From Roseococcus sp. (GTDB taxonomy: Bacteria > Pseudomonadota > Alphaproteobacteria > Acetobacterales > Acetobacteraceae): a DNA stretch of 49,132 nt. Made by a program: the position numbers and the translations under genes. This document shows, piece by piece, positions 16,464 through 25,368 of the stretch (within the stretch, counting starts at the first letter, position 1; the number at the start of each line of letters is the position of its first letter). The stretch is taken from assembly GCA_026414745.1 (NCBI GenBank), contig JAOAIK010000004.1, forward strand, positions 1 through 49,132, given 5' to 3'. The notes under the pieces are model-generated. The model had not been told where the DNA came from, searched no databases, and was given only the letters and a program-made list of their open reading frames with translations.

Positions 16464-17471
16464 ATGATCCCCGAGCCGCTCGGCCTGCTCGACGGGCCGG
16501 CGGCGGAGGAGGCCGTGGCCCAGGGGCTCGCGCGGCCGCTGCAGGGCGGACCCCTCGCCTTCCTGGGATGGCGCCCGCTGGGCGAGGCGGGGCCGATGCG
16601 CCCCGCCGTTTCCGCTCCCCCGGTCCTTTCCGTCGCTCCGCCCCCCTTTGCCGGCATCACGCCGCACCGGGCGCGGCCGCTCGTGATGGGCATCGTCAAC
16701 TGCACGCCCGACAGCTTCTCGGGCGACGGGCTGGACACGGCGCATGCCGCCGCCATCGCCCGAGGGGAGGCCATGCTCGCCGCCGGCGCCGACATCCTGG
16801 ACGTGGGCGGGGAAAGCACCCGCCCCGGTGCCGCCCCGGTGAGTCCCGAGCAGGAGCAGGCGCGCATCCTGCCCGTGATCCGCGCCCTCGCCCCTCTCGC
16901 CCCGGTCAGCGTGGACACGCGCCACGCCGCCACCATGCGCGCGGCACTGGCGGCGGGGGCGCGCATCGTGAACGACGTGAGCGCCCTCGCCTTCGATCCC
17001 GAGGCCATGGCAGTGGTGGCGGAGGCGGGCTGCCCCGTCATCCTCATGCACATGCGCACCCTCGATCCGCGCACCATGCAGCGGGAGGCGGCCTACGCGG
17101 ATGTCGTGCGCGAGGTGGCCGAACACCTCGCCGACCGCCTCGCGGCCTGCGAGGCGGCAGGCATCCCGCGCGCGCGGATCGCGCTCGATCCAGGTATCGG
17201 CTTCGGCAAGCAGCTCCGGCACAACCTCATCCTCATCGAGCGGCTGCCGGCGCTGGCGGGGCTGGGCTGCCCCATCCTCCTCGGCGCCTCGCGCAAGACC
17301 TTCATCGGGCGCGTCACGGGGGTGGAGGAGGCGGGCGCGCGGGTGCATGGCAGCGTCGCGGCGGCCCTGGCGGGGGCTGCGCGCGGCGCCCATATCCTGC
17401 GTGTGCATGATGTGGCCGCCACGGTGCAGGCGCTGAAGCTGCGCGCGGCGGTGTTGACCGGGGGGGCGTGA
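16464..17471 (+). CDS. folP: Dihydropteroate synthase FolP
   Basis: 335 residues. It condenses p-aminobenzoate with dihydropterin pyrophosphate in folate synthesis. Visible signatures are MGIVNCTPDSFSGDG, DVGGESTRPGA, SVDTRHAATM, IVNDVSA, LDPGIGFGK, LGASRKTFIG and the terminal RVHDV. About 70 N-terminal residues precede the barrel, a leader seen in some alphaproteobacterial FolP proteins. The loop usually read as HMQGTP/HMRGxP is HMRTLDPRTMQ here, a minor substitution. It lies directly after ftsH, and its stop overlaps the tspO start by 1 base (TGATG). The glmM gene that often comes next is absent. Confidence 0.96.
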   Translation: MIPEPLGLLDGPAAEEAVAQGLARPLQGGPLAFLGWRPLGEAGPMRPAVSAPPVLSVAPPPFAGITPHRARPLVMGIVNCTPDSFSGDGLDTAHAAAIARGEAMLAAGADILDVGGESTRPGAAPVSPEQEQARILPVIRALAPLAPVSVDTRHAATMRAALAAGARIVNDVSALAFDPEAMAVVAEAGCPVILMHMRTLDPRTMQREAAYADVVREVAEHLADRLAACEAAGIPRARIALDPGIGFGKQLRHNLILIERLPALAGLGCPILLGASRKTFIGRVTGVEEAGARVHGSVAAALAGAARGAHILRVHDVAATVQALKLRAAVLTGGA

Positions 17472-17950
17472 TGGGCGAGTGGCCGATGCTCGGGGCCTTC
17501 TTCGCGGCCTGCGTGGCGACGGCCGCCTCGGGCGCCATCTTCACCCCCGGGCCCTGGTATGCCGCGCTGCGCAAGCCGCGCTGGTGCCCGCCCGACTGGC
17601 TCTTCGCCCCGGCCTGGGCGGTGCTGTTCTGCATGATCGCGGTGGCCGGCTGGCTGGTCTGGCGCGCGGCGGGCTTCGGCCCCGCGCTGATCGCCTATGC
17701 GGCGCAGCTGCTGCTGAACTTCGCCTGGTCCTGGCTGTTCTTCGGGCTGCGCCGGCCGGACCTCGCCTTCATCGAGCTCTGCGCCCTCTGGGCCTCGATC
17801 GCGCTGTGCATCGCGCTGTTCGCGCCGATCAGCGCGCTCGCGGTCTGGCTGTTCGTGCCCTACCTCGCCTGGGTGGGGTTCGCGGGCGCGCTCAACCTCG
17901 CCCTCTGGCGGCTGAACGGAGCCCGGCCCGCGCCCGTCACGGCCGGATGA
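17471..17950 (+). CDS. tspO: TspO/MBR family tryptophan-rich sensory protein
   Basis: 159 residues with five predicted membrane helices. The family loop is present: [27 protein letters not shown] (~27-53), matching WYaxLxKPxWxPPxxxFxxxWxxLY. The fourth-helix residues [12 protein letters not shown] match the conserved LNxxWSxxFF. TspO proteins bind porphyrins and tetrapyrroles and, in Rhodobacter, modulate pigment gene expression. The ATG at 17471 lies within the folP stop codon (TGATG); a GTG one codon earlier is the alternative. The 3' end overlaps the convergent argB stop by 14 bp. Coupling to folP suggests cotranscription but no obvious shared pathway. Confidence 0.92.
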   Translation: MGEWPMLGAFFAACVATAASGAIFTPGPWYAALRKPRWCPPDWLFAPAWAVLFCMIAVAGWLVWRAAGFGPALIAYAAQLLLNFAWSWLFFGLRRPDLAFIELCALWASIALCIALFAPISALAVWLFVPYLAWVGFAGALNLALWRLNGARPAPVTAG

Positions 17951-18821
17951 GCGTGCCCGCGCCCGTGTCGGTGAAGAGTTCGCGCAGCACCGCATGGGGC
18001 TGGCGGCCGTCGAGGATCACCGCGCCCTTCACCCCCTGCTCGATGGCGTGGATGCAGGTCTCGACCTTGGGGATCATCCCGCCCGCGATCCAGCCCGCGG
18101 CGATGCCGGCACGCGCCTCGGCCACCGTCATCTCGGGGATCAGCCGCTTCTCCGCATCCAGGACACCGGGCACATCGGTCAGCATCAGCATGCGCTCGGC
18201 CTTGAGCGCGCCCGCGATGGCGCCCGAGGCAGTGTCGGCGTTGATGTTGTAGGTCTGCCCATCGGGGCCGAGGCCCACGGGCGCGATCACCGGCACGATG
18301 TCGGCGCCGATCAGGAGTTCCAGCACCCGGGTGTCCACGGACTCGGGCTCGCCCACCAGGCCGAGGTCGAGCACCTGCTCGATGTTGCTGCCTGGATCCT
18401 TCACCGTGCGCGTCGCCTTGCGGGCGCGGATCAGCCCGCCATCCTTGCCCGAGATGCCCACCGCGATGCAGCCCGCGCGGGTGATGGCCGAGGAGAGGGC
18501 TTTGTTGACCGTGCCGGCCAGCACCATCTCCACCACTTCGACCATCTGCTGGTCCGTGACGCGCAGGCCCTGCACGAAGGTGGACTTCACGCCGAGCCGC
18601 CCCAGCATGGCGTTGATCTGCGGCCCCCCGCCGTGCACCACCACGGGGTTCACGCCCACCTGCTCGAGCAGGGCGATGTCGCGGCCGAAGCGCTCGGCGG
18701 CCTCCTCCTCGCCCATGGCGTGGCCGCCATACTTCACCACCACGATCTGGTCGTCGTAGCGCTTGAGGTAGGGCAGCGCGCCGATCATCGTCTGCATCTG
18801 GGCGAGCGCGTCGTCGGACAT
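17937..18821 (-). CDS. argB: Acetylglutamate kinase ArgB
   Basis: 294 residues. It phosphorylates N-acetylglutamate in arginine synthesis. Visible signatures are [44 protein letters not shown], the nucleotide- and substrate-binding [25 protein letters not shown] and GGMIPKVE. The N-terminal helix ([22 protein letters not shown]) is of the type that mediates hexamer formation and arginine feedback in ArgB proteins. ATG at 18821 has GAGGAA upstream. It has its own promoter candidate (18853-18881) in the 72-bp gap behind engB. Its 3' end overlaps tspO by 14 bp. Confidence 0.97.
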   Translation of the reverse strand: MSDDALAQMQTMIGALPYLKRYDDQIVVVKYGGHAMGEEEAAERFGRDIALLEQVGVNPVVVHGGGPQINAMLGRLGVKSTFVQGLRVTDQQMVEVVEMVLAGTVNKALSSAITRAGCIAVGISGKDGGLIRARKATRTVKDPGSNIEQVLDLGLVGEPESVDTRVLELLIGADIVPVIAPVGLGPDGQTYNINADTASGAIAGALKAERMLMLTDVPGVLDAEKRLIPEMTVAEARAGIAAGWIAGGMIPKVETCIHAIEQGVKGAVILDGRQPHAVLRELFTDTGAGTLIRP

Positions 18822-18852
18822 GGCGTGGCGTTCCTCGGGCCTTTCAGGGCGG

Positions 18853-18881
18853 GCTATCCGGCGCGCAGGCGGGTGCGTCAA
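18853..18881 (-). promoter_or_regulatory. Sigma-70-type promoter for argB
   Basis: On the minus strand, -35 TTGACG (18876-18881), a 17-base spacer and -10 GATAGC (18853-18858). This predicts transcription starting near 18846, about 25 bases before the argB ATG. The -35 box is identical to that of the rpmH promoter at 22262. The -10 box is weak. Confidence 0.6.
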
Positions 18882-18893
18882 GCCGCGGCCGCG

Positions 18894-19577
18894 TCAGGCC
18901 AGCAGCGCGGCCAGCTCGGCGCGCAGCTCCTCGACCCCCTGCCCCGTCCGCGCCGAGGTGACGAGGACAAGCGGATGCCCCGCCGGATGCGCGCGCGCGA
19001 GTCCCTGCGCCTCGGCGAGCCGCTGCCGCAGCGCGGCGGGCGCCACGTCGTCGGCCTTGGTGAGCACGAGCTGGAAGGCCACCGCGGCCTTGTCGAGCAG
19101 GTCCATCACCGCGCGGTCGGAGGGCTTGGTCTCGATCCGCGCGTCCAGCAGCAACAGCACGCGGCGCAGATTGGGCCGACCGCGCAGATAGTCGAACATC
19201 AGGCCCTGCCAGTCCTCCTTCACCGCCTTCGCCGCCTTGGCGTAGCCATAGCCCGGCATGTCCACGAGGGTGAGCGGCGTGCCCTCGACGCGGAAGAAGT
19301 TGAGCTGCTTGGTCCGGCCCGGGGTGTGCGAGACGCGCGCCAGCGCCCGCCGCCCCGTCAGCGCATTGGTGAGCGAGGATTTGCCGACATTGGAGCGCCC
19401 GGCCAGCGCCACCTCCACCCCCTCTGGCGGCGGGAGCTGATCCAGGCGCTGGCTCGCGTGAACGAAGGCGCAGGGCCGGGCGAAGAGCCGCCGCCCGGCC
19501 TCGATGAGGGCGGCCCGCTCGGCCGCCTCCTTCGCCTCGGCAAGCCCTCCGGCGGGAAGGCCCGCGGGCAGGCTCAC
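18894..19577 (-). CDS. engB: Ribosome biogenesis GTPase EngB (YihA/YsxC)
   Basis: 227 residues. G motifs in order: G1 GRSNVGKSSL, G2-region TPGRTKQLNFF, G3 DMPGYGYAK, G4 LTKAD and G5 TSA. It is an essential small GTPase for 50S subunit assembly. The GTG start at 19577 overlaps the yidC stop (GTGA). An upstream extension would run into yidC. About 50 residues precede the G domain (RRLFARPCAFVHASQRLDQLP), normal for alphaproteobacterial members. It is the last gene of the rpmH-rnpA-yidD-yidC-engB operon; argB follows with its own promoter. Confidence 0.96.
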   Translation of the reverse strand: MSLPAGLPAGGLAEAKEAAERAALIEAGRRLFARPCAFVHASQRLDQLPPPEGVEVALAGRSNVGKSSLTNALTGRRALARVSHTPGRTKQLNFFRVEGTPLTLVDMPGYGYAKAAKAVKEDWQGLMFDYLRGRPNLRRVLLLLDARIETKPSDRAVMDLLDKAAVAFQLVLTKADDVAPAALRQRLAEAQGLARAHPAGHPLVLVTSARTGQGVEELRAELAALLA

Positions 19578-21355
19578 TTCTTGGCCGCCGCCGCCCCCTG
19601 CCCTCCCTGGGCCGGCGGGCGCGCGGCCTGCGCCTTCTTGTCGAGGTGCATGATATACCACTGCTGGCCGATCGAGAGGATGTTGTTCCACGTCCAGTAG
19701 ATCACGAGCCCCGCCGGGAAGCTGGCCAGCATGAAGGTGAACAGCACCGGGAGCCAGGCGAAGATCTTCTGCTGGATCGGGTCGGGCGGCTGCGGGTTCA
19801 GCTTCTGCTGCACCCACATGGTCACGCCCATGATGATCGCCCAGACCGGCAGATGCAGGAAGGAGGGCGGCTCCCACGGAATGAGCCCGAAGAGGTTGAA
19901 CAGGTTCGTCGGATCCATCGCCGAGAGGTCACGGATCCAGCCGAAGAAGGGCGCGTGGCGCATCTCGATAGTGATGAAAAGAACCTTGTAGAGGGCGAAG
20001 AAGACCGGAATCTGCACCAGGATAGGGAGGCAGCCGGAGGCGGGATTGATCTTCTCGCTCTTGTAGAGCGCCATCATCTCCGCCTGCATCTTGGCGGGAT
20101 CGTCCTTGTAGCGGTCGCGGATATCCTGCATCTTCGGCGCGAGGATCCGCATCCGGCTCATGGATTTGTAGGCCTTGTTGGCCAGCGGGAAGAAAAGAAT
20201 CTTGAGCCCGAGGGTGAAGATCAGAATGGCGACGCCGAAGTTCCCGGTGACGACGCCCAGCCAGTGCAGCACGTAAAAGAAAGGCTTGGTGATGAAGTAG
20301 AACCAGCCCCAGTCGATCGCCTTGTCGAAGTCCTGGATGCGGTGCTGGTCGCGGTAGCGGTCGAGGACCTCCACCTCCTTCGCCCCGGCGAAGAGGCGCG
20401 AGGCGAAGCCGGCCGCCTGCCCCGCCGCGATGGTCTGCGGCGCGGGCGGCGCGATGTCCACCTGCCAGCGGTCCACGCCCTGGTCGGGGATGTGGCGGAA
20501 GGCGCTGCGCAGGCGCTGGCCGTCCTCGGCGCGGGTGAGCGCCGTGAGCCAGTATTTGTCGGAGAGGCCCGCCCAGCCCTCGGCGGCCTCATTGTCCCAG
20601 GCGGAGGCCTGGGCGCGCCGGCGATTCGCCTCGTCGCGACCGTCGCTGTAGGTGATCTCGGTCAGCCGCCCGTCCTGCACGGCGACGAAGCCCTCGTGCA
20701 GGATGAAGAATCCCAGGGTCTGCGGCGTGCGCTCGCGCCGCACCCGGGCCCAGGGCAGCACCACCACCGCCTCGGACCCGGTGTTGCGCAGGCTCTGGCG
20801 CACGGTGAACAGGTAGTCGGCGTCCACAGACACTTCGACCTGGAAGATCTGGCCCTGGCCATTGTCCCAGGCGAAGGTCACGGGGCGGCCGGGCGCGAGC
20901 GGGCCGCCGGTCACGGTCCAGTCCGTGTCGTTGTCCGGGACGCGGGTGCGGCCGTCGGCGGCCGTCCAGCCCCATTGGGCGAAATAGCCCTCCGGCCGGC
21001 CCCGCGGTGCGAGCAGCGTGACGTTGCGCGAACCCGGTTCCACGGTCTCGCGGAACTGGCGCAGCACGAGGTCATCGAGCATCAGCCCGCGCGCGGAGAG
21101 CGTACCGGTCAGGCGCGGATTGTCCACCGGCACGCGCTGCGCCTCGGCCCGGGCGGGCGCGGCTTCCGCCGGTGTGGCGGGGGCGACCGCGGCGGCGCCG
21201 GGGGCGGGCGGGGTGGCCGGCAGCGGCACCTCGGCCTGCTGGGCCGGGGGCGCGGGCGGCGGCGCCGGGGGCGACATCGTCCGGTTCCACACGTCGAAGA
21301 TCAGCAGGATGCCGATGGAAAGGGCGATCGCCGCGAAGAGGCGCTTCTGGTCCAT
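19574..21355 (-). CDS. yidC: Membrane protein insertase YidC
   Basis: 593 residues. An N-terminal membrane anchor (MDQKRLFAAIALSIGILLIFDV) is followed by a Pro/Ala-rich linker (~30-80), a large periplasmic P1 domain (~85-345), and the conserved C-terminal core with five membrane segments. Core motifs include LILGLKILFFPLANKAYKS-like segments, the cytoplasmic helical hairpin MRILAPKMQDIRDRYKDDPAK, NPASGCLPILVQIPVFFALYK and FPAGLVIYWTWNN. It inserts inner-membrane proteins with or without Sec. The Pro/Ala linker is longer than in E. coli. It starts 9 bp after the yidD stop and overlaps engB by 4 bases. Confidence 0.97.
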   Translation of the reverse strand: MDQKRLFAAIALSIGILLIFDVWNRTMSPPAPPPAPPAQQAEVPLPATPPAPGAAAVAPATPAEAAPARAEAQRVPVDNPRLTGTLSARGLMLDDLVLRQFRETVEPGSRNVTLLAPRGRPEGYFAQWGWTAADGRTRVPDNDTDWTVTGGPLAPGRPVTFAWDNGQGQIFQVEVSVDADYLFTVRQSLRNTGSEAVVVLPWARVRRERTPQTLGFFILHEGFVAVQDGRLTEITYSDGRDEANRRRAQASAWDNEAAEGWAGLSDKYWLTALTRAEDGQRLRSAFRHIPDQGVDRWQVDIAPPAPQTIAAGQAAGFASRLFAGAKEVEVLDRYRDQHRIQDFDKAIDWGWFYFITKPFFYVLHWLGVVTGNFGVAILIFTLGLKILFFPLANKAYKSMSRMRILAPKMQDIRDRYKDDPAKMQAEMMALYKSEKINPASGCLPILVQIPVFFALYKVLFITIEMRHAPFFGWIRDLSAMDPTNLFNLFGLIPWEPPSFLHLPVWAIIMGVTMWVQQKLNPQPPDPIQQKIFAWLPVLFTFMLASFPAGLVIYWTWNNILSIGQQWYIMHLDKKAQAARPPAQGGQGAAAAKK

Positions 21356-21364
21356 GGGTCTCGG

Positions 21365-21631
21365 TCAGGTTTCGGGCCGGTCCGGCGTGCGGGAGGCGAG
21401 CCGGTTCAGCCGCGGCGGCACGGGGTCGTAGCCGCCGGGATTCCAAGGGTTGCAGCGCAGGATGCGCCAGGCGGCAAGCCCCGCCCCGCGCAGCGCGCCG
21501 TGCTCGGCGAGCGCGCCCAGCGCGTAGTCGGAGCAGGAGGGGTGGAAGCGGCAGTTGCAGCCGAGCACGGGCCGCAATGTCCACTGGTAGGCGATCACCG
21601 CGCCCCGCAGCAGCGGCGTGAGGGGGTTCAC
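21365..21631 (-). CDS. yidD: Membrane protein insertion efficiency factor YidD
   Basis: 88 residues. It shows the YidD pattern: amphipathic N-terminal YQWTLRPVLGCNCRFHPSCSDYALGAL, then HGALRGAGLAAWRILRCNPWNPGGYDPVP. The cysteines and the HPSCSxY and RCNPWxxGGxDPVP blocks are all kept. It is a peripheral inner-membrane protein that assists YidC. ATG at 21631 overlaps the rnpA stop by 4 bases (ATGA), and yidC begins 9 bp after its stop. This rnpA-yidD-yidC order is the conserved one. Confidence 0.95.
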   Translation of the reverse strand: MNPLTPLLRGAVIAYQWTLRPVLGCNCRFHPSCSDYALGALAEHGALRGAGLAAWRILRCNPWNPGGYDPVPPRLNRLASRTPDRPET

Positions 21632-22020
21632 GACCCGCCCGCCTCGGGGCGGCCCGGCCCGCGCGCGCGCACGCCCGCCCTGCCGAGGGCGGATTCGAGC
21701 GCGGCCCTGATCTCCGCGAAGGGGCAGCGCGCCGTTTCCTCGCGGGCGATCAGCACGAGATCCCAGCCCGGCGCGGGCTCGGCCGCCAGGGCGAGGCGCG
21801 CGGCGGCGCGCAGCCGGCGCTTGGCGCGGTTGCGTGTCACCGCGTTGCCGATCTTCTTCGTGGCGGTGAAGCCGAGGCGCGTGGCCGCATCCTCGCGCGG
21901 CAGGGCCTGCAGCACCAGCGCCCCGCGCGCCACCTTCCGCCCCTCGCGCGCCGCGCGCAGGAACTCGGCGCGCCGGGTCAGGCGCCCCGGCTTTGCGGGC
22001 GGCGGCGTCACGGCAGGCAT
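21628..22020 (-). CDS. rnpA: Ribonuclease P protein component RnpA
   Basis: 130 residues, basic. The RNR signature is clear: RLGFTATKKIGNAVTRNRAKRRLR, preceded by LTRRAEFLRAAREGRKVARGALVLQ. It is the protein cofactor of the RNase P ribozyme that trims tRNA 5' ends. The Pro/Arg-rich C-terminus (RARGPGRPEAGGS) is less conserved. It starts 19 bp after the rpmH stop and its stop overlaps the yidD start by 4 bases. Confidence 0.95.
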   Translation of the reverse strand: MPAVTPPPAKPGRLTRRAEFLRAAREGRKVARGALVLQALPREDAATRLGFTATKKIGNAVTRNRAKRRLRAAARLALAAEPAPGWDLVLIAREETARCPFAEIRAALESALGRAGVRARGPGRPEAGGS

Positions 22021-22039
22021 GGGCGCCCGCAGGCGCCCC

Positions 22040-22174
22040 TCAGGCGGAGAGCTTGGCGCGGCCCTTGGCGCGGCGGTTGGCCAGCACCTTCCGGCCGCCG
22101 ACCGTCGCCATGCGGGCGCGGAAGCCGTGGCGCCGCTTGCGGACGAGCTTCGAGGGCTGATAGGTGCGCTTCAC
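22040..22174 (-). CDS. rpmH: 50S ribosomal protein L34
   Basis: 44 residues, [20 protein letters not shown] then [23 protein letters not shown], the complete L34 sequence. Start is GTG at 22174; any longer reading frame upstream carries no L34 sequence. It is first in the rpmH-rnpA-yidD-yidC-engB operon and is driven by the promoter at 22238-22267, giving a leader of about 55-60 bases. Confidence 0.98.
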   Translation of the reverse strand: MKRTYQPSKLVRKRRHGFRARMATVGGRKVLANRRAKGRAKLSA

Positions 22175-22237
22175 GGCCGGAACTCCAGAGCAAAGAGGAA
22201 GGGCGGGGTCGCGCCGCGCGCGCCCCGGCGTGGCGGG

Positions 22238-22267
22238 GGTATAGGAAGCCCGGGGGGCGGGCGTCAA
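22238..22267 (-). promoter_or_regulatory. Sigma-70-type promoter for the rpmH operon
   Basis: On the minus strand, -35 TTGACG (22262-22267), an 18-base spacer and -10 TATACC (22238-22243). This is the best match to a housekeeping promoter in the window and lies about 64 bases upstream of the rpmH GTG, between the divergent rpmH and 3-hydroxybutyrate dehydrogenase genes. Confidence 0.75.
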
Positions 22268-22344
22268 CCGCGGGCGGCGCCGGATTGCCGCAGCGCGGCA
22301 ACGGGCCTATGCCGATGCGCCGACATCGCAGGATGACACAGCGC

Positions 22345-23139
22345 ATGGAACGGATTCTGGACGGGCAGGCGGCCCTGATCACCGGCTCCACCTCCGGCAT
22401 CGGGCTCGGCATCGCGCGGCTCTTCGCCGAGGCCGGGGCACGGGTGATGCTGAACGGCCTGGGCAGGGCGGAGGAGATCGCCGCCGCGCGGGCCGAGATC
22501 GGCGCCCTGATGGGCATGGCCGAGGCTCCCTACAGCCCGGCCGACATGTCCCGCCCCGCCGAGGTGCGCGCCATGGTCGCCGCCGCCGAGGCCGCCTTCG
22601 GCCGGCTCGACATCCTCGTGAACAACGCGGGCATCCAGTTCGTCAGCCCCGTGCAGGATTTCCCCGAGGAGAAGTGGGACGCGATCCTCGCCATCAACCT
22701 CTCCTCCAACTTCCATGCCATCAAGGCGGCGCTGCCGGGCATGCTGGCGCGCGGCCATGGGCGCATCATCAACATCGCCTCGGCGCACGGGCTGGTGGCG
22801 AGCCCCTTCAAGACCGCCTATGTCGCCGCCAAGCATGGGGTGGTGGGGCTGACCAAATCCGTGGCGCTGGAGGTGGCCGAGACGGCCATCACCTGCAACG
22901 CCATCTGCCCGGGCTTCGTGCGCACGCCGCTCGCCGAGGCGCAGGTCAGGCCCCTCGCGGAAAAGCACGGCGTGAGCGAGGAGGTGGCGCTGAAGCAGTA
23001 TCTGCTCGCCAAGCAGCCCTCCAGGCGCTGGGTGGAGGTGGAGGAGGTGGCGCGCATGGCCCTCTACCTCGTGGGCCCTGGCTCGGGCGCGGTGAACGGG
23101 GCGGCGCTCAGCGTGGATGGCGGCTGGCTCGCCGCCTGA
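22345..23139 (+). CDS. 3-hydroxybutyrate dehydrogenase (SDR family)
   Basis: 264 residues, classic short-chain dehydrogenase. The NAD site is ITGSTSGIGLGIA (~12-24), with NNAGI (93-97) and catalytic Ser146, Tyr159, Lys163. The string SAHGLVASPFKTAYVAAKHG and the CPGFVRTPL loop are diagnostic of 3-hydroxybutyrate dehydrogenase rather than other SDRs. It oxidises D-3-hydroxybutyrate to acetoacetate, the last step of PHB use. An ATG at 22333 (four codons earlier) is an alternative start. The patatin-like gene begins 1 base after its stop, so the two form a unit. Confidence 0.9.
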   Translation: MERILDGQAALITGSTSGIGLGIARLFAEAGARVMLNGLGRAEEIAAARAEIGALMGMAEAPYSPADMSRPAEVRAMVAAAEAAFGRLDILVNNAGIQFVSPVQDFPEEKWDAILAINLSSNFHAIKAALPGMLARGHGRIINIASAHGLVASPFKTAYVAAKHGVVGLTKSVALEVAETAITCNAICPGFVRTPLAEAQVRPLAEKHGVSEEVALKQYLLAKQPSRRWVEVEEVARMALYLVGPGSGAVNGAALSVDGGWLAA

Positions 23140-23140
23140 G

Positions 23141-24208
23141 ATGGACGCGATCCCGCCCCCCTCCCCCGCCGTGGAGAGCGCGCGCGGCGCGCGGCTCAAG
23201 CGCGTGAACCTCGCCCTGCAGGGCGGCGGCACCCATGGCGCCTTCACCTGGGGCGCGCTGGAGCGGCTGCTGGAAGACGAGCGCATCGAGTTCGACGCCA
23301 TCTCCGGCACCTCGGCCGGTGCCATCAACGGGGCGGTGCTGGCGCTCGGGCTGATCGAGGGCGGGCGCGAGGGGGCGCGGCACGCGCTCGAGGAGTTCTG
23401 GCGCTCCCTCGGCGCGGCATTCGCCCTCTCGCCGCTGCGCGCCACCCCCCTCGAGAAGGCGATCTGGGGCTGGGACCTGACCCACAGCTGGGCTTGGCGC
23501 GCCTTCGAGACGGCGACCCGGCTGCTGAGCCCCTATCAGCTCAACCCCTTCCCTCTCGAATACAACCCGCTGCGCCGCGCGCTGGAGCGCAGCCTCGACC
23601 TCGAGCGGCTGCGCAGCGCGAAGAGCGGGCCGCGCATGTTCATCTCGGCCACCAATGTGCGCACCGGGCGCGCGCGCGTCTTCCGCCGCGAGGAGATCAC
23701 GGTGGATGTGCTGCTCGCCTCCGCCTGCCTGCCCAACATCTTCAAGGCGGTGGAGATCGAGGGCGAGCACTACTGGGACGGCGGCTATCTCGGCAATCCC
23801 GCGCTCTGGCCGCTCTATCACGACCGCCTCGCGCCCGACATCGTGATCGTCCAGCTCAACCCGCTGATCCGCGACGAGGTGCCCACCTCACCGGCCGACA
23901 TCATGAACCGGCTGACGGAGATCAACTTCAACGCGGCGCTGATGAGCGAGATGCGCGCGATCGACTTCGTGCAGCGCATGCTGGATGCGGGCCGGCTGGA
24001 GCAGCCGCGCTACCGCCGCATCTTCCTGCACGCCATCGAGGACGAGGAGCGCATGCGCGCCTTCAAGCTCTCGACCAAGTTCAACGGCGAATGGGATTTC
24101 CTGCAGACGCTGCGCGACTACGGGCGCGCGGCGGCCGACCGCTTCCTCCGCGCCCATTTCGACAGCCTGGGCCGCGAGAGCACCCTCGACATCCGGCGCT
24201 TCCTCTGA
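23141..24208 (+). CDS. Patatin-like phospholipase family protein
   Basis: 355 residues. Oxyanion loop LQGGGTHGAFTWG (27-38), nucleophile elbow GTSAG with Ser58, and catalytic Asp213 in the DGG motif (HYWDGGYLGNPAL). A Ser-Asp dyad lipase/acyl hydrolase is therefore intact. No signal peptide is seen, so it is cytoplasmic. The gene starts 1 base after the 3-hydroxybutyrate dehydrogenase stop, a pairing I have seen repeatedly in alphaproteobacteria. It may act on stored PHB or on lipids that accompany PHB granules; that is inference, and membrane phospholipid turnover is the alternative. Confidence 0.9.
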   Translation: MDAIPPPSPAVESARGARLKRVNLALQGGGTHGAFTWGALERLLEDERIEFDAISGTSAGAINGAVLALGLIEGGREGARHALEEFWRSLGAAFALSPLRATPLEKAIWGWDLTHSWAWRAFETATRLLSPYQLNPFPLEYNPLRRALERSLDLERLRSAKSGPRMFISATNVRTGRARVFRREEITVDVLLASACLPNIFKAVEIEGEHYWDGGYLGNPALWPLYHDRLAPDIVIVQLNPLIRDEVPTSPADIMNRLTEINFNAALMSEMRAIDFVQRMLDAGRLEQPRYRRIFLHAIEDEERMRAFKLSTKFNGEWDFLQTLRDYGRAAADRFLRAHFDSLGRESTLDIRRFL

Positions 24209-24280
24209 CGCGCGCCACCCCGGCTTGGCAAGCGGGCGAAGGCGCGCAAGCCTCCGGCACCCCGGGGGAATCGCCACGCC

Positions 24281-25330
24281 ATGACCAGGCTTCGCATCGG
24301 CTACGTCGGCCATGTGCCGCACAGGAACTTCCTCGACACCTGCGCCGCCGATCCGGCGCTCGAGCTGCTCCACATTCCGCTGGAGGCGAGCGAGGAGGAG
24401 GCGGTGCGGATGCTCGCCACCTGCCACGCCTATTACGCCATGGCCTCGCGCGACGAGCTGCCGCGGCCGCTGCACGTCACCGCCGCGCTGCTGCGCCGGC
24501 TGCCCGGCCTGCTCATGGTGGCGAGCACCGGCGCGGGCTACGACACCTGCGACCCCCTGGCCTGCACCGAGGCAGGGGTGGCGCTGGTGAACCAGGCCGG
24601 CGGGAACGCCGAGGCCGTGGCCGAGCACGCGGTGGGCATGATGCTCGGCCTGCTCAAGCGCTTCCCGGAGAACGCGGCGGCGATGAAGGCCGGGCGCGCC
24701 GGCAACCGCGCGAGCCTGCTCGGCCACGAGCTGAAGGGCCGCACGGTGGGCCTGATCGGCTGCGGCCATGTCGGCCGGCGCGTGGCGGAGATCGTCACCG
24801 CCGCCTTCGGCTGCCGCGTGCTCGCCTGCGACCCCTATCTCGACGCCGCCACCCTGGCCGCGCGCGGGGCGGAGAAGGCGACGCTCGGCGAGCTCCTCGC
24901 GCGGTCGGAGGTGGTGAGCGTGCATTGCCCCCTGACCCCCGAGACGCGCGGAATGCTCGGCGCGCGCGAGTTCGCCGCGATGAGGCCGGGCGCGGTCTTC
25001 ATCACCACCGCGCGCGGGTCCATCCACGACGAGGCGGCGCTGCTCGCGGCGCTGGAGAGCGGCCATCTCTGGGGCGCGGGCGTGGACGTGTGGGACCAGG
25101 AGCCGCCGCCGGCCGACCACCCGCTGCTGCACCATCCGAAAGTGATCGCCACCCAGCACACGGCGGGCGTGACCGAGGAGAGCCGGGCCAACATCACGCG
25201 CATCGCCGCCCTGGCCTTTTCCGACCTGGCCGCCGGGCGGATGCCGCCGCGCCTCGTGAACCCGGAGGTGAAGCCGCGCTTCGCCGCCCGGGTGGCGGCG
25301 GCGCTGGGGCGCGCGCCCGTCGAGGCCTGA
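24281..25330 (+). CDS. D-2-hydroxyacid dehydrogenase family protein
   Basis: 349 residues. NAD-binding motif GLIGCGHVGRRV (~157-168), and the three catalytic residues Arg245 (TTARGSIHD), Glu274 (DVWDQEPP) and His293 (ATQHTAGVTEE). The family includes phosphoglycerate, glyoxylate and D-lactate dehydrogenases. The sequence lacks the long ACT tail of SerA, so a glyoxylate/hydroxypyruvate reductase-like role is possible, but the substrate cannot be fixed. A 72-bp gap separates it from the patatin gene. It ends 38 bp before the tRNA gene on the other strand. Confidence 0.88.
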   Translation: MTRLRIGYVGHVPHRNFLDTCAADPALELLHIPLEASEEEAVRMLATCHAYYAMASRDELPRPLHVTAALLRRLPGLLMVASTGAGYDTCDPLACTEAGVALVNQAGGNAEAVAEHAVGMMLGLLKRFPENAAAMKAGRAGNRASLLGHELKGRTVGLIGCGHVGRRVAEIVTAAFGCRVLACDPYLDAATLAARGAEKATLGELLARSEVVSVHCPLTPETRGMLGAREFAAMRPGAVFITTARGSIHDEAALLAALESGHLWGAGVDVWDQEPPPADHPLLHHPKVIATQHTAGVTEESRANITRIAALAFSDLAAGRMPPRLVNPEVKPRFAARVAAALGRAPVEA

Positions 25331-25368
25331 GGCGCGGCGCGCGGCCGTTGCCATGGCCGGGAAGGCGG

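Noticed and set aside
25340..25362. Terminator hairpin after the tRNA (CGGCC ... GGCCG)
   Set aside because: Only five base pairs with an 8-base loop and no T-run; it cannot be distinguished from chance in this GC-rich DNA.
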